A DNA stretch of 64,000 bases, taken from NCBI GenBank assembly GCA_946480085.1, contig CAMLHZ010000003.1, forward strand, positions 1 to 64,000. Direction: 5' to 3'. The DNA is from an uncultured Flavobacteriales bacterium (GTDB taxonomy: Bacteria; Bacteroidota; Bacteroidia; Flavobacteriales; Crocinitomicaceae). This document shows, piece after piece, positions 41,255-50,760 of this stretch. The stretch's first letter is position 1. Every line of letters starts with the position of its first letter. The notes below the pieces were generated by a model. It ran no database searches, was not told the DNA's origin, and was given only the letters and a program-made list of their open reading frames with translations. The position numbers and the translations under genes are program-made.

Positions 41255-43939
41255 ATGAAGGTATTTTGGCGTTACCTCAAGAAGACAATGATTTGGTTGC
41301 TTTCCATAACGTTTACGTTAATGGTTATCATCAGCATATTGCTCGTAATTTACAAGGATGATATCATTGATTATACCGTCAAAGAACTCAACAAAAACCT
41401 GAAGGCTGAAGTTAAAGTTGAGAAAATAGATCTCACTTTTTGGGCAACCTTCCCGAATGTTTCTATCGATTTTAATGGGGTTTTCATTCAGGATGCGGTT
41501 CCTAACAGTACTTCAGTTGATACGTTGTTTCAATCGGAACAGATTCGAATTAAGTTCAGTCCATGGGATATTTGGAATGACAATTATCACGTAAAAGGAC
41601 TCGAAGTTTCAGATGCTCATATTCATTTGAAAGTCTTTAAAGATGGCAATGTGAATTACGACATTTTGAAAGAATCCAAAAGTGATGAACCTTCTGATTT
41701 TGAAGTAAAATTGCGTGGAATTGAGTTGGAAAATGTTCAATTCATCTATACGAATGAAAGCGCAGAGCAAAATTACTCGGCATATATTCATGAAGCTGAT
41801 CTGGAAGGAGAGTTTGATGCGAGTAAGTTTGAAATTGAAACCGAGGCGAGTTTAACCATCAATCGAATTCAAAACGGATTGATTCCTTTTGTGGTCAATC
41901 AACATGCCGAAACTTCTTGTTCTGTTTTAGTAGATAACGATAAAGGAACCGTGAAAATTCCGGATGGTGAAGTATTACTGGCCAATTTGCCATTTAGTTT
42001 TTCGCTCCTGGTAAACCCGAAAAAAGTGCACACTGAGGTCAAAGCTAAAAATCTCAATTTGCAGGATGTAGCGAATAACTTAAGTGCTAAGGAAGTTGAT
42101 GAAATAGATAAGTTCAAAGGTTCGGGAACCGTTGATTTCAGCTTGGTTTTCGATAATGAATTGAAAAAGGAATCTTCTCCTAAGATCGATTGCAAATTCA
42201 ATGTGAAGAACGGGAAATTGACTGAACCGGAGAATAATATTTCCATTTCTTCTCTAAACTTGAATGGAGAATATTCGACCCTGGCTGGAAAAGGAAAAGA
42301 ATGGCTATCGTTGAAAAAAGTAAATTTCAACTCTTCTTCAGGAGCATTTAATGGTTTCTGTAGAATCGACAATTTCAGCGCACCACGTTATACGGGAAAT
42401 GCTAATGGTTCAGTAAATTTAGGAATGCTGCACGCACTATTCCATTTTCCGAAAATGCAGCGTGTTTCCGGAAACGTAAAGCTGAAAACCAAATTCGACC
42501 TGAGAACGATCTTTATTGACAACAAACCTGAGATTGAGATTGTGGAAGGAAGCGGCTCTGCAAAATTCGGCAATGCACTGTTTCAGTTAGAGAATGACTC
42601 TCGTGTTTTCGAAAAAATAAACGGCTTACTGATTTTAAACAGAACCGAGGCTGCGCTTGAGAATTGTGAGGTGCGTCTTGCAAGTTCGGATCTAAAGCTA
42701 AACGGCTATTTCAATAATATTGATGGCTTCCTGCAAAACCGGGCGAACTTGGGAGTTGATGTCACAACAGATTCAAAACATATCGATCTTGCTGATTTTA
42801 CCAATTCGATTACAATCAACGAGGTTGATGCCAAGTATCAGCCAAAGGAATTCATGATGCCTGATATGATAGAGGGTTCAGTGGTTCTTGACGTTTGGAA
42901 ATTGAAATTGGATGATCACATCTTTAAGGATTTACATGGAAACATGGAAGTTGGTTCAAGAGAGATTGTCATCAATCAACTCTTCGGAAGATCTGCTGAT
43001 GCCAGTGTTTCAGGAACTGTGCATGTGGCGGAAACCTCGCCGGAATATTTTGAAATGACCAGTAATCTGCATTCTTCTGATATCCAGTTTAAGCCGCTTT
43101 TCAAAGAGTGGAACAATTTTGATCAGGAAGTTATTACAGCAGCAAATATTAGTGGTAGAGCCGATGTTGGGTTGATAATGAAAGCACCATTTACGTTCAA
43201 TTCAGGAATCGTAAAAGAATACATCGATGCCGATTTGAAGATTAAGGTATTCAACGGAAGTTTGAAGAATGTGAGTACGTTCAAAGCGTTGACTGCTGAT
43301 TTGAAAACCCCGAAAACACGAATGGTGTTGAAGAAGCGCGATGTGGAAGCGTTGGAAGGGAAACTGGACAATATCAAGTTTGAAACCCTGGAAAATACCA
43401 TTTCGATTAAGAACAGTAAGATCTATATTCCGAAAATGCTCATCCATTCTTCTGCATTGGATATTACAACGGAAGGAACGCATTCTTTCAGTAATCAGAT
43501 CGATTATAAGTTCTCATTCAGATTCCGCGATCTGAAACAACGTAAAGACGAATCTGAGTTTGGAATTGTAGAGGACGATGGAACAGGAGTTAAGGTCTAC
43601 GTGCGGATGTATGGAGATTTGGATAATCCGATCATTGAATGGGATAAACAGTCGAAACAAGAGGAAAACAGACAAAATCGTGAAGCTGTAAAGAATGAAA
43701 CCATGTCGATGTTGAAGTCGGAAATGGGACTTTTCAAAAAAGACACCACGGTGAAAGCTTATCAGCCGAAAACGAAACAACGTGAAGTACTTCAAATGAG
43801 TTTTGGTGACGAAGAAAAGGTAGATCCCGTTGAAGAGAAAAAAGAAAAACAAAAGAAAAATACCAAGATTAACGGTGCAATTCAACGATTGAAAAACTCG
43901 GATCCGAAGAAAAAAGAAGAAGAATTTTCGGTTGATTGA
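41255..43939 (+). CDS. AsmA-like inner-membrane/periplasmic protein
   Basis: 894 residues. One N-terminal membrane segment (MIWLLSITFTLMVIISILLV) is followed by the AsmA-type start: DDIIDYTVKELNKNLKAEVK, VEKIDLTFWATFPNVSIDFN. The rest is a long beta-strand-rich groove-like body with AsmA-like blocks (SVNLGMLHALFHFPKMQRVS, GNVKLKTKFDLR), and the last 120 residues are charged and coiled (KQEENRQNREAVKNE, EEKKEKQKKNTK). AsmA/TamB-like proteins are implicated in lipid transport between membranes. A TAATTTTG box ends four bases before the ATG, hinting at a leaderless message. Confidence 0.87.
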   Translation: MKVFWRYLKKTMIWLLSITFTLMVIISILLVIYKDDIIDYTVKELNKNLKAEVKVEKIDLTFWATFPNVSIDFNGVFIQDAVPNSTSVDTLFQSEQIRIKFSPWDIWNDNYHVKGLEVSDAHIHLKVFKDGNVNYDILKESKSDEPSDFEVKLRGIELENVQFIYTNESAEQNYSAYIHEADLEGEFDASKFEIETEASLTINRIQNGLIPFVVNQHAETSCSVLVDNDKGTVKIPDGEVLLANLPFSFSLLVNPKKVHTEVKAKNLNLQDVANNLSAKEVDEIDKFKGSGTVDFSLVFDNELKKESSPKIDCKFNVKNGKLTEPENNISISSLNLNGEYSTLAGKGKEWLSLKKVNFNSSSGAFNGFCRIDNFSAPRYTGNANGSVNLGMLHALFHFPKMQRVSGNVKLKTKFDLRTIFIDNKPEIEIVEGSGSAKFGNALFQLENDSRVFEKINGLLILNRTEAALENCEVRLASSDLKLNGYFNNIDGFLQNRANLGVDVTTDSKHIDLADFTNSITINEVDAKYQPKEFMMPDMIEGSVVLDVWKLKLDDHIFKDLHGNMEVGSREIVINQLFGRSADASVSGTVHVAETSPEYFEMTSNLHSSDIQFKPLFKEWNNFDQEVITAANISGRADVGLIMKAPFTFNSGIVKEYIDADLKIKVFNGSLKNVSTFKALTADLKTPKTRMVLKKRDVEALEGKLDNIKFETLENTISIKNSKIYIPKMLIHSSALDITTEGTHSFSNQIDYKFSFRFRDLKQRKDESEFGIVEDDGTGVKVYVRMYGDLDNPIIEWDKQSKQEENRQNREAVKNETMSMLKSEMGLFKKDTTVKAYQPKTKQREVLQMSFGDEEKVDPVEEKKEKQKKNTKINGAIQRLKNSDPKKKEEEFSVD

Positions 43940-43990
43940 ACCAAATCAGAATAGGGGTGTAAGTAGTTGAGAATTTCAAATGCAACCCAT

Positions 43991-45916
43991 ATGAAAACGA
44001 AACTTACACTTCTAATAGCAATTCTTTTTAATCTAACTTCCTTCGCTCAATCCCTGAATGGGAATTTCAGTTCAGCAGAATCCGAAAGCGCTTTGAGTTA
44101 TGGTAACGTTGACGTTTACCGTGAAGGAAAACTGGTAGCTTCCGTTATCACTGATCGAATGGGGAACTTCCACATTCCTCTTGATTCAGGAAAGTACACT
44201 TGTGTGGTCAATTATTCTGGCTACAAACCCATCACTAAAGAAATTACTGTCGCTTCTGATGAGGTAAGCAATTTTAAAGCTGAGGCTGATAAGAACAAAA
44301 AGCAATACGCTCCAAAAGTGTTGGAGGTGGCTCCCGTTTCGAATGGTTTAGGTTTAGATACAATTACTGGCGAAAGCGGCAGGATAGAATCCAGAGACTC
44401 TGAAGATCGATCTAAAACTTCATATAGCAAAACACTTGGAGTAGGCTCATTAACCCACGGAATTCTTGAAGAACCTCCGGTTGCCCAGAAAACGGTTGCT
44501 GCCAGCGGCTCCTTAACCGCGGGTGAGATCAATGATTTTTCGAAATGGAAGTTGTGGCAAAATATCGCTGCTGCAGAACTGTCGACTTACCAAAGTTCAT
44601 GGAATATTGCTCCAAAAGGAAGATACACCTTGATGCTTCAAAGCACAACTGGTTTGCCTTTGGCTGATGCAAAAGTGACCTTGATGGAAGGTAGAACAGC
44701 TCGTTTTTCTACAAGAACAGATAATACCGGAAAGGCAGAATGTTGGTTGACGATTAAAAACGAAACTCCTGAAGTAAAAGCGCAATTGTCTTTCAAAGTT
44801 GAGTACAAAGGTCAAGTGAAGACAATTGAGAAAGTAACACCGTTTGAAGAATCGATGAACCATCTGGCACTGCAAGTTCAATGCGAGCAAACAGAAGTGG
44901 TTGATATTGCGTTTGTGGTTGATGCAACTGGTTCTATGGGTGATGAATTGAATTACCTGAAAGCAGAGATGAATGATATTATGTATAAATCAAAGCAAAT
45001 CAGTAATTCACTTAATTTCAGATTTGCAAATGTGTTCTATCGCGATAAGGGAATCAACGAGTTGTATCACACGCGTAAAATGGATTTCAATCGTGTTTTA
45101 ACAGAATCTGTAGCGTATATCGACGAACAATATGCTGGTGGAGGTGGTGACTATGAAGAAGCCGTTGAAGATGCATTAGATACCGCCATCAACACGCTTT
45201 CCTGGAGTAAAGAGGCAAGAACACGAATTTTGTTCCTGATTCTGGACGCTCCTCCACATAACAATCCTGAAATTCAGGCAAAATTGCAACGTTTGATTGG
45301 CCAGGCTGCCGAAAAAGGAATTCGTATTGTACCAATTGGTGCGAGTGGGATTAACAAAAGTACTGAGTATTTGATGAGAACCCTTGCTTTGGGAACGAAC
45401 GGAACCTATACATTTTTGACAAATCACAGTGGAATTGGTGGATACCATATTGAGCCAACAACTGATAAGTACGACGTCGAAACCTTGAATGAATTGATCG
45501 TACGCGTGCTGAAAAGCTTTACTTACATGCCCGATTGTGATCAGCAGCTGCCAGATCTTGGTTTGGATATTCCAGATTCAATTGTGGAAGTTCCGGATTC
45601 AAATGCGCTGGTAAGTCATGACTCAATTCCTGGAAGAGATTCGTTAGGAAATACCATTCCAGACCCTGTTCACATTACCTGGAGTTATTATCCAAATCCA
45701 ACAAACGGGATCGTGAACATTGTTTCGGATGCAGATATCGAAGAATTGTACATTACGGATCTAGGTGGAAAAGTACTTCAGATCATCGGCAAAATAGAGG
45801 CAAGCAGAACAATACAGGTTGACTTAAGTCAATACGCAACAGGAATTTATCTTATCCGCTATCCTCAGGGAGAGAAATGGATCAGCGGAAAGGTAATCCT
45901 CCAACGAACATCCTAA
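43991..45916 (+). CDS. T9SS-secreted von Willebrand factor A domain protein
   Basis: 641 residues from MKTKLTLLIAILFNLTSFAQ. Residues about 25-95 are a carboxypeptidase-regulatory-like beta domain (YGNVDVYREGKLVASVITDR). A VWA domain follows from about residue 305 with an intact MIDAS start, IAFVVDATGSMGDELNYLKA, plus FRFANVFYRDKG, GGGGDYEEAVEDALD and RILFLILDAPPHNN. The C-terminus is a T9SS type A sorting domain (YYPNPTNGIVNIVSDADIEE, DLSQYATGIYLIRYPQGEKW). This predicts a surface protein using a metal site to bind a partner. A terminator follows; it begins about 50 bp after the AsmA-like gene. Confidence 0.92.
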   Translation: MKTKLTLLIAILFNLTSFAQSLNGNFSSAESESALSYGNVDVYREGKLVASVITDRMGNFHIPLDSGKYTCVVNYSGYKPITKEITVASDEVSNFKAEADKNKKQYAPKVLEVAPVSNGLGLDTITGESGRIESRDSEDRSKTSYSKTLGVGSLTHGILEEPPVAQKTVAASGSLTAGEINDFSKWKLWQNIAAAELSTYQSSWNIAPKGRYTLMLQSTTGLPLADAKVTLMEGRTARFSTRTDNTGKAECWLTIKNETPEVKAQLSFKVEYKGQVKTIEKVTPFEESMNHLALQVQCEQTEVVDIAFVVDATGSMGDELNYLKAEMNDIMYKSKQISNSLNFRFANVFYRDKGINELYHTRKMDFNRVLTESVAYIDEQYAGGGGDYEEAVEDALDTAINTLSWSKEARTRILFLILDAPPHNNPEIQAKLQRLIGQAAEKGIRIVPIGASGINKSTEYLMRTLALGTNGTYTFLTNHSGIGGYHIEPTTDKYDVETLNELIVRVLKSFTYMPDCDQQLPDLGLDIPDSIVEVPDSNALVSHDSIPGRDSLGNTIPDPVHITWSYYPNPTNGIVNIVSDADIEELYITDLGGKVLQIIGKIEASRTIQVDLSQYATGIYLIRYPQGEKWISGKVILQRTS

Positions 45917-45939
45917 TTCGTTGTTAGTTTCATAGTTCC

Positions 45940-45981
45940 AAACCCTGTAGTGATATAACAGTATCTGCTACAGGGTTTTTT
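45940..45981 (+). terminator. Intrinsic terminator after the VWA gene
   Basis: AAACCCTGTAG pairs with CTACAGGGTTT, 17-base loop, followed by a T-run. Confidence 0.92.
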
Positions 45982-46100
45982 ATTGATCATTCTGTTATTT
46001 AAGGCGAATTTGTGGACGAATTGCAATTCTTCTCAACTCACCGAAACGAGACAATTGCAAGACAATTCACAATTGATTCTTTTTTCTCAGACGACCTGCA

Positions 46101-46108
46101 TACATTTG
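46101..46108 (+). promoter_or_regulatory. TACATTTG -7 box directly before the first PNGase F-like gene
   Basis: Exact TAnnTTTG four bases before the ATG, so a start site 5-7 bases downstream would give a leaderless or near-leaderless message. The nearest upstream TTG is 25 bases away, which weakens the call. Confidence 0.4.
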
Positions 46109-46112
46109 AGAT

Positions 46113-47258
46113 ATGCGATTATCTCCTTTATTTCTATCGTTGTTTATCCTGTGTTTCGTCAACTCCAAAGTCGAAGCACAAACTTCAACAGTGATTATAG
46201 ATCATGCCGTTTATCATGATGGTTACGCCAAGCTGGTAAATGATACCTTACCCAATGGTCTGCTTCGACTTCGAAACGACTTGGTGACAACAAAACTTTC
46301 CAATGATCAGTTGTCTAGAGTTTACAATGATCTAACGATTCGTGTTACCATTTCTGCGCTTTGTGACAATTATGATCGCATTGGTAATGTAAATCTGGCT
46401 CTTGTTCCTAAGGGTAAAACCGCTTATCACGTTGATTCTGTTTCAAGAATTGAGATCGGACGTTTCATCACTCCGTTCATGAATAAGAACAAGGATCCAA
46501 AATCGGTAGAATACATCTATCACGCAAATAACATTGCGAAGTTGTTGAAAATGCCTTCGCTGCTTCAACAGTATGATTTTTGGTTAGAACTGGAAGTTTT
46601 TGGAGTTCCATATGCTGCAAACAAACAGGTGGAAGGGTGTAAAAGCAGAATTGATGTTTTCGAAGGAAAAGTGGAATTCATCAGTCAGAAAGAGCTTACG
46701 GCTGTTGTTGAGAACACCTTTTTTCAACCAATTGCATTTAAGTTTTTGCTAAATAATTATGAGGCGAAGAGTACAGATACTCTTGGTCAGACAATCAAGA
46801 CATTCAACTTTACTACAGGCCAGAAAATTTCAAATGCTGTGTTTTATCTGATCACGTCTAATCATGGAGCAAATGACAACGGTGAAGAATATATTCGTCG
46901 CAATCATTTTATTACGTTGGATGGTAATTCGGTTTTGACATATATTCCCGGAGGTAAATCATGCGAGCCTTATCGCATTCACAACACCCAGGGAAATGGA
47001 ATTTATGGTAAGAATCCTGAGCCAGATAGTAGCTGGTTGAGCTGGAACAATTGGTGTCCGGGTGATACCATTTCAGTTCGTGAAATCCTTGTTGGTAATC
47101 TTCCAGCTGGCGAACATACATTTACCATTTCAGTTCCTGATGCGCAATTTGCAGAGAAGCAAGGGTACTTTCCCGTCTCTGTCTATCTTCAAGGAATCGC
47201 AGATAATCCAAAAAGAGGAGGGAAGAAGGAAAAGAAATCGAGTAAAAAAACGGTTTAA
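46113..47258 (+). CDS. PNGase F-like secreted glycoamidase, no sorting domain (copy 1)
   Basis: 381 residues; signal peptide MRLSPLFLSLFILCFVNSKV ending near EAQ. Matches peptide:N-glycosidase F in both jelly-roll domains. Domain 1: SALCDNYDRIGNVNLALVPK and IEIGRFITPFMN parallel PNGase F CDEWDRYANVYV and EIGRFITPYW, so the catalytic Asp (Asp60 there) is kept; DFWLELEVFG covers the Glu118 region. Domain 2: NGEEYIRRNH covers the Glu206 region, then GGKSCEPYRIHNTQGNGIYG and WNNWCPGDTISVREILVG. Expected to cleave Asn-linked glycans from proteins. It lacks a T9SS domain and ends in a Lys-rich tail (RGGKKEKKSSKKTV). Confidence 0.88.
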   Translation: MRLSPLFLSLFILCFVNSKVEAQTSTVIIDHAVYHDGYAKLVNDTLPNGLLRLRNDLVTTKLSNDQLSRVYNDLTIRVTISALCDNYDRIGNVNLALVPKGKTAYHVDSVSRIEIGRFITPFMNKNKDPKSVEYIYHANNIAKLLKMPSLLQQYDFWLELEVFGVPYAANKQVEGCKSRIDVFEGKVEFISQKELTAVVENTFFQPIAFKFLLNNYEAKSTDTLGQTIKTFNFTTGQKISNAVFYLITSNHGANDNGEEYIRRNHFITLDGNSVLTYIPGGKSCEPYRIHNTQGNGIYGKNPEPDSSWLSWNNWCPGDTISVREILVGNLPAGEHTFTISVPDAQFAEKQGYFPVSVYLQGIADNPKRGGKKEKKSSKKTV

Positions 47259-47498
47259 GACTATTGTTCCCCTCAGGTTAACATCATTGTTTACCTGTTA
47301 AGAAACAAGACAAAAACACGACAATTTCACGCGACGATCTGAAATTAAACATTGCTAGTCGCTTGTTGTATAAAGGTTTATAGTCGGTTTAGACTTTCCC
47401 AGGGGGTAAATAGTAATGTGGTACTAAAACGGGACAATTCAGTAATAGCTGATTTTCAGCCGGAGAGCACCATATCTTTATGATTCAATTTTTTAATC

Positions 47499-48824
47499 AT
47501 GAAGAAGTTTTACATCAGTCTTGTCAGTGCACTTTTCATAGGTACTTATTCGGTTGGGCAGACCACCATTAACATTATGGATGAAGTGGTTTTTTATGAT
47601 GGATATGCTGCTGTGGTAAGTGAACCAACTCCAGCTGGCGTTATCCGTTTTAGAAACGATTTGGTAACCAAGAAAATTACAGATTCGGAGTTGCAATCCA
47701 TTGGTGATGAATTGACAATTAATATAGTCATTTCCGCACTTTGCGATAACTACGATAGAATAGGAAATGTGAATTTGGCGTTGGTTCCAAAAGGAAGCAC
47801 AACTTATGATCCATCTGCAGTTGGTCGAATTGAAATTGGACGGTTTATTACGCCGTTCATGAATAAGAATGTGAATCCAACTTCTGTCCCGTATTCGTTT
47901 GAGGTAAATAATTTGGCGAGAATACTTAAATCATCAGAGATCTATGCCGATTTCGATTTTTGGTTAGAATTGGAGGTTTTTGGGGTTCCATATGCCGCAA
48001 ATACCCAAGTTGCGGGTTGCTCTGGGAGAAACGATGTTTTTGAAGGTAAAGTGGATTTTGTGACCAATGGTTCAACCTCTATTAATCCCGACACCTATCT
48101 GAAACCTTTGGCAATGAAAGCTGATTTCAATAATTACCAGGCAAATGCGACAGATGCTGTTGGAACAACGGTGAAAACAATCAATTTTACTGTTGATCAA
48201 ACCATTTACGGCGCAAAATTGTTTTTGATTACTTCGAATCATGGAGCGAATTCTGGTGGAGAAGAGTATGTGCGTAGAGTTCATAATGTTGATTTCGACA
48301 ATACTGCTGTATTGACTTATACACCAGGAGGAAAATCATGCGAACCATACCGTCAGTACAATACCCAAGGAAATGGAATTTATGGCTCTTCTCCGCAATC
48401 TACCGCTTGGTGGACAAGTTGGAACAATTGGTGTCCAGGTGATGCCATTCCGATTCGTGAAATTACTTTAGGAACACTTGTGTCGGGAAGTCATTCTTTC
48501 AAAATTTCAGTTCCCGCTGCACAGTTTTCTGGTCAAAGTGGAAATTTCCCATTATCGCTTTATTTACAAGGAAATGAATCTGATTTAGGAATTTTAGAAA
48601 ATAAAGAAAGCCTTCGTATTTATCCAAATCCAGCAAAAAGCAGTATTGCGATCGATTCAGATACCAAGATTGAAATGGTAAGAATTCACAATGCAGAAGG
48701 AAAGGAAATAATGGAGTCGGTGAATGCTCAAATTGATATTTCGATTCTACAAACAGGAATTTATTTTGTTGAAGTTCGTTTCGAAAACGGTTCTGTATCG
48801 ATGGAGAAATTCATCAAGAACTAA
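47499..48824 (+). CDS. PNGase F-like secreted glycoamidase with T9SS sorting domain (copy 2)
   Basis: 441 residues; signal peptide ends near YSVGQ. Same two PNGase F domains as the neighbouring copy: SALCDNYDRIGNVNLALVPK, VGRIEIGRFITPFMN, FWLELEVFGVPYAA, SGGEEYVRRVHNVDFDN, GGKSCEPYRQYNTQGNGIYG, WNNWCPGDAIPIREITLG. The residues equivalent to Asp60 and Glu206 are present. About 70 extra C-terminal residues form a T9SS type A domain (LRIYPNPAKSSIAIDSDTKI, DISILQTGIYFVEVRFENGS). It has its own 240-bp upstream region and a terminator, so it can be expressed independently. Confidence 0.92.
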   Translation: MKKFYISLVSALFIGTYSVGQTTINIMDEVVFYDGYAAVVSEPTPAGVIRFRNDLVTKKITDSELQSIGDELTINIVISALCDNYDRIGNVNLALVPKGSTTYDPSAVGRIEIGRFITPFMNKNVNPTSVPYSFEVNNLARILKSSEIYADFDFWLELEVFGVPYAANTQVAGCSGRNDVFEGKVDFVTNGSTSINPDTYLKPLAMKADFNNYQANATDAVGTTVKTINFTVDQTIYGAKLFLITSNHGANSGGEEYVRRVHNVDFDNTAVLTYTPGGKSCEPYRQYNTQGNGIYGSSPQSTAWWTSWNNWCPGDAIPIREITLGTLVSGSHSFKISVPAAQFSGQSGNFPLSLYLQGNESDLGILENKESLRIYPNPAKSSIAIDSDTKIEMVRIHNAEGKEIMESVNAQIDISILQTGIYFVEVRFENGSVSMEKFIKN

Positions 48825-48842
48825 GATTGAATAGAGTTGGTT

Positions 48843-48879
48843 AAGAAGTCGATTTGTAATTACGAATCGACTTCTTTTT
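48843..48879. terminator. Bidirectional palindromic terminator
   Basis: AAGAAGTCGATT and AATCGACTTCTT are perfect reverse complements, with near-perfect pairing continuing through TGTAATTACG; T-run beyond. Serves the PNGase-like gene (plus) and a lipoprotein gene (minus). Confidence 0.93.
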
Positions 48880-48889
48880 GTTTTGAGTG

Positions 48890-49246
48890 TTACTGTTTGT
48901 CAAGGTAAAATACCTGATCGCTTCCAACCACTTTCAATACCAATTGTTTTCCTTTCATCGACTGTAGGTATTTCATTGGGTCGGGATAATCTTTCATGTT
49001 GAAGATGATCGTGTCTTTGCTTGTTTCAAAAGATCCAGGTGTAGTAATTCCACCACCACTTAGTGATAACTTATTCCCGTCAAAAATATACTGAGTTCCA
49101 ACATTCAAATCTGCCATTTGACCTTCAGCTTTTACAATCTTCCATGTCCCGTCAAGACCACTGCTTTCTTTTCCTGTTTCTGCGCTACCTCCGCACGAGC
49201 TGACCAGTCCTAAAACAAGAATGGGTAATATCAATAGTTTTCTCAT
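48890..49246 (-). CDS. Small lipocalin-like lipoprotein
   Basis: 118 residues. The lipobox LGLVSSC gives the lipid-anchored Cys. The mature part starts GLDGTWKIVKAEGQ and continues as short strands (GTQYIFDGNKLSLSGGG, SKDTIIFNMKDYPD), the usual look of lipocalin-like lipoproteins of Bacteroidota. No ligand can be inferred. It is divergent from fumC with about 80 bp between the starts. Confidence 0.8.
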   Translation of the reverse strand: MRKLLILPILVLGLVSSCGGSAETGKESSGLDGTWKIVKAEGQMADLNVGTQYIFDGNKLSLSGGGITTPGSFETSKDTIIFNMKDYPDPMKYLQSMKGKQLVLKVVGSDQVFYLDKQ

Positions 49247-49326
49247 AGTCGTAAATTTTTCCTGAATGTAAGAAAATGAATCAAGTTTGATATGCCATTA
49301 TGGTTCTTTTGCCGTAACTTAAAGCC

Positions 49327-50715
49327 ATGGAATTTAGAATCGAAAAAGACACGATGGGGGAAGTGAAGGTCCCTGCTCATGCGTATTGGGGAGCTCAAAC
49401 AGAGCGCAGTTTAGAGAATTTCAAGATTGCCCGTGAAACGAATAAAATGCCCATTGAAATTATTCGTGCTTTTGCTTATTTGAAGAAAGCTGCGGCAATT
49501 ACAAATCATGAAGCTGGAATTCTCAATGCCGAGAAAACGAACCTGATTGGTAAAGTTGCGGATGAGATTTTGGCAGGAAAACTCGACGATCAGTTTCCAT
49601 TGGTGGTTTGGCAAACGGGAAGTGGAACACAAAGCAATATGAACGTAAATGAAGTGATTGCTTATCGCGGGCATGTGCTTTCTGGCGGGAGTTTGTCTGA
49701 CAAAGAAAAATTCCTTCATCCAAACGATGATGTCAATAAATCACAATCGTCAAACGATACCTTTCCAACGGCTATGCATATTGCCGCTTACAAAATGTTG
49801 GCTGAAGTTACCATTCCAGGAATAGAGCAATTAAGAGATACACTTGAACGCAAGAGCAAGGAATTTGCGGATGTAGTGAAGATTGGAAGAACACATTTCA
49901 TGGACGCAACACCATTAACACTGGGACAAGAGATGAGCGGGTATGTGAGTCAGTTGAACCATGGATTAAAAGCGATAAAGAATACACTGTCGCATTTAAG
50001 CGAATTGGCTTTAGGAGGAACAGCTGTTGGGACTGGAATCAATACACCAGAAGGTTATTCAGTGAACGTTGCGAAACATATCGCAAATTTGACAGGTTTA
50101 CCTTTCGTTACTGCAGAAAACAAGTTTGAATCGCTTGCGGCGCATGATGCCATTGTAGAAACGCATGGAGCTTTGAAAACCGTTGCAGTGAGTCTGATGA
50201 AAGTCGCTAACGATATCAGAATGCTCAGTTCTGGTCCAAGAAGTGGAATAGGGGAGATCTTTATTCCAGATAACGAACCGGGTTCTTCTATTATGCCTGG
50301 AAAAGTGAATCCAACACAATGCGAGGCGTTGACAATGATTGCAGCTCAAGTTCTTGGGAACGATGTGGCGATAAACATTGGCGGGGCAAACGGACATTTT
50401 GAACTTAATGTTTACAAACCAATGATGATCTACAATTTCCTCCATTCAGCAAGATTGATAGGAGAAGGTTGTATCTCGTTCAACAAGAAATGTGCAGTTG
50501 GAATTGAGCCTCTGAGAGAAAATATCAAAAAGCACGTTGATAATAGCTTGATGTTGGTCACAGCGTTGAATACTAAAATTGGTTATTACAAAGCCGCTGA
50601 AATTGCTCAAAAAGCGCACAAGGAAGGAACAACACTGAAAGAAATGGCTGTGAAATTGGGATACGTCACCTCAGAAGAATTTGATGAATGGGTGAAACCG
50701 GAGGATATGGTATAG
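49327..50715 (+). CDS. fumC: Fumarate hydratase class II
   Basis: 462 residues, the normal length. Signature blocks: [59 protein letters not shown] block ([20 protein letters not shown]), and the superfamily signature [17 protein letters not shown]. It interconverts fumarate and malate without an Fe-S cluster. A class I, Fe-S-dependent fumarase is encoded 8 kb downstream on the other strand. Followed by a repeat of TTACGAGTTACGAATGAC words and a convergent unknown gene. Confidence 0.98.
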   Translation: MEFRIEKDTMGEVKVPAHAYWGAQTERSLENFKIARETNKMPIEIIRAFAYLKKAAAITNHEAGILNAEKTNLIGKVADEILAGKLDDQFPLVVWQTGSGTQSNMNVNEVIAYRGHVLSGGSLSDKEKFLHPNDDVNKSQSSNDTFPTAMHIAAYKMLAEVTIPGIEQLRDTLERKSKEFADVVKIGRTHFMDATPLTLGQEMSGYVSQLNHGLKAIKNTLSHLSELALGGTAVGTGINTPEGYSVNVAKHIANLTGLPFVTAENKFESLAAHDAIVETHGALKTVAVSLMKVANDIRMLSSGPRSGIGEIFIPDNEPGSSIMPGKVNPTQCEALTMIAAQVLGNDVAINIGGANGHFELNVYKPMMIYNFLHSARLIGEGCISFNKKCAVGIEPLRENIKKHVDNSLMLVTALNTKIGYYKAAEIAQKAHKEGTTLKEMAVKLGYVTSEEFDEWVKPEDMV

Positions 50716-50760
50716 TTACGAGTTACGAATGACTAATAATGACCAATTGGTGATTAGTTA
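50714..50760. repeat. ATTACGAATGACTAATAATGACC-type repeat words
   Basis: AGTTACGAGTTACGAATGAC then TAATAATGACCAATTGGTGA lies between convergent fumC and an unknown gene. Same word family as at 12951-13068, 28931-29015 and 51896-51931. Confidence 0.5.

Noticed and set aside
30149..45916. MoxR ATPase and VWA-domain protein as a functional pair
   Set aside because: They are about 13 kb apart on different strands with unrelated genes between, and the VWA protein is a T9SS export, so partnership is not supported.
45983..46219. Short overlapping plus-strand frames ahead of the first PNGase-like gene
   Set aside because: Low-complexity frames in leader DNA that run into the wrong frame of the real gene; no conserved content.
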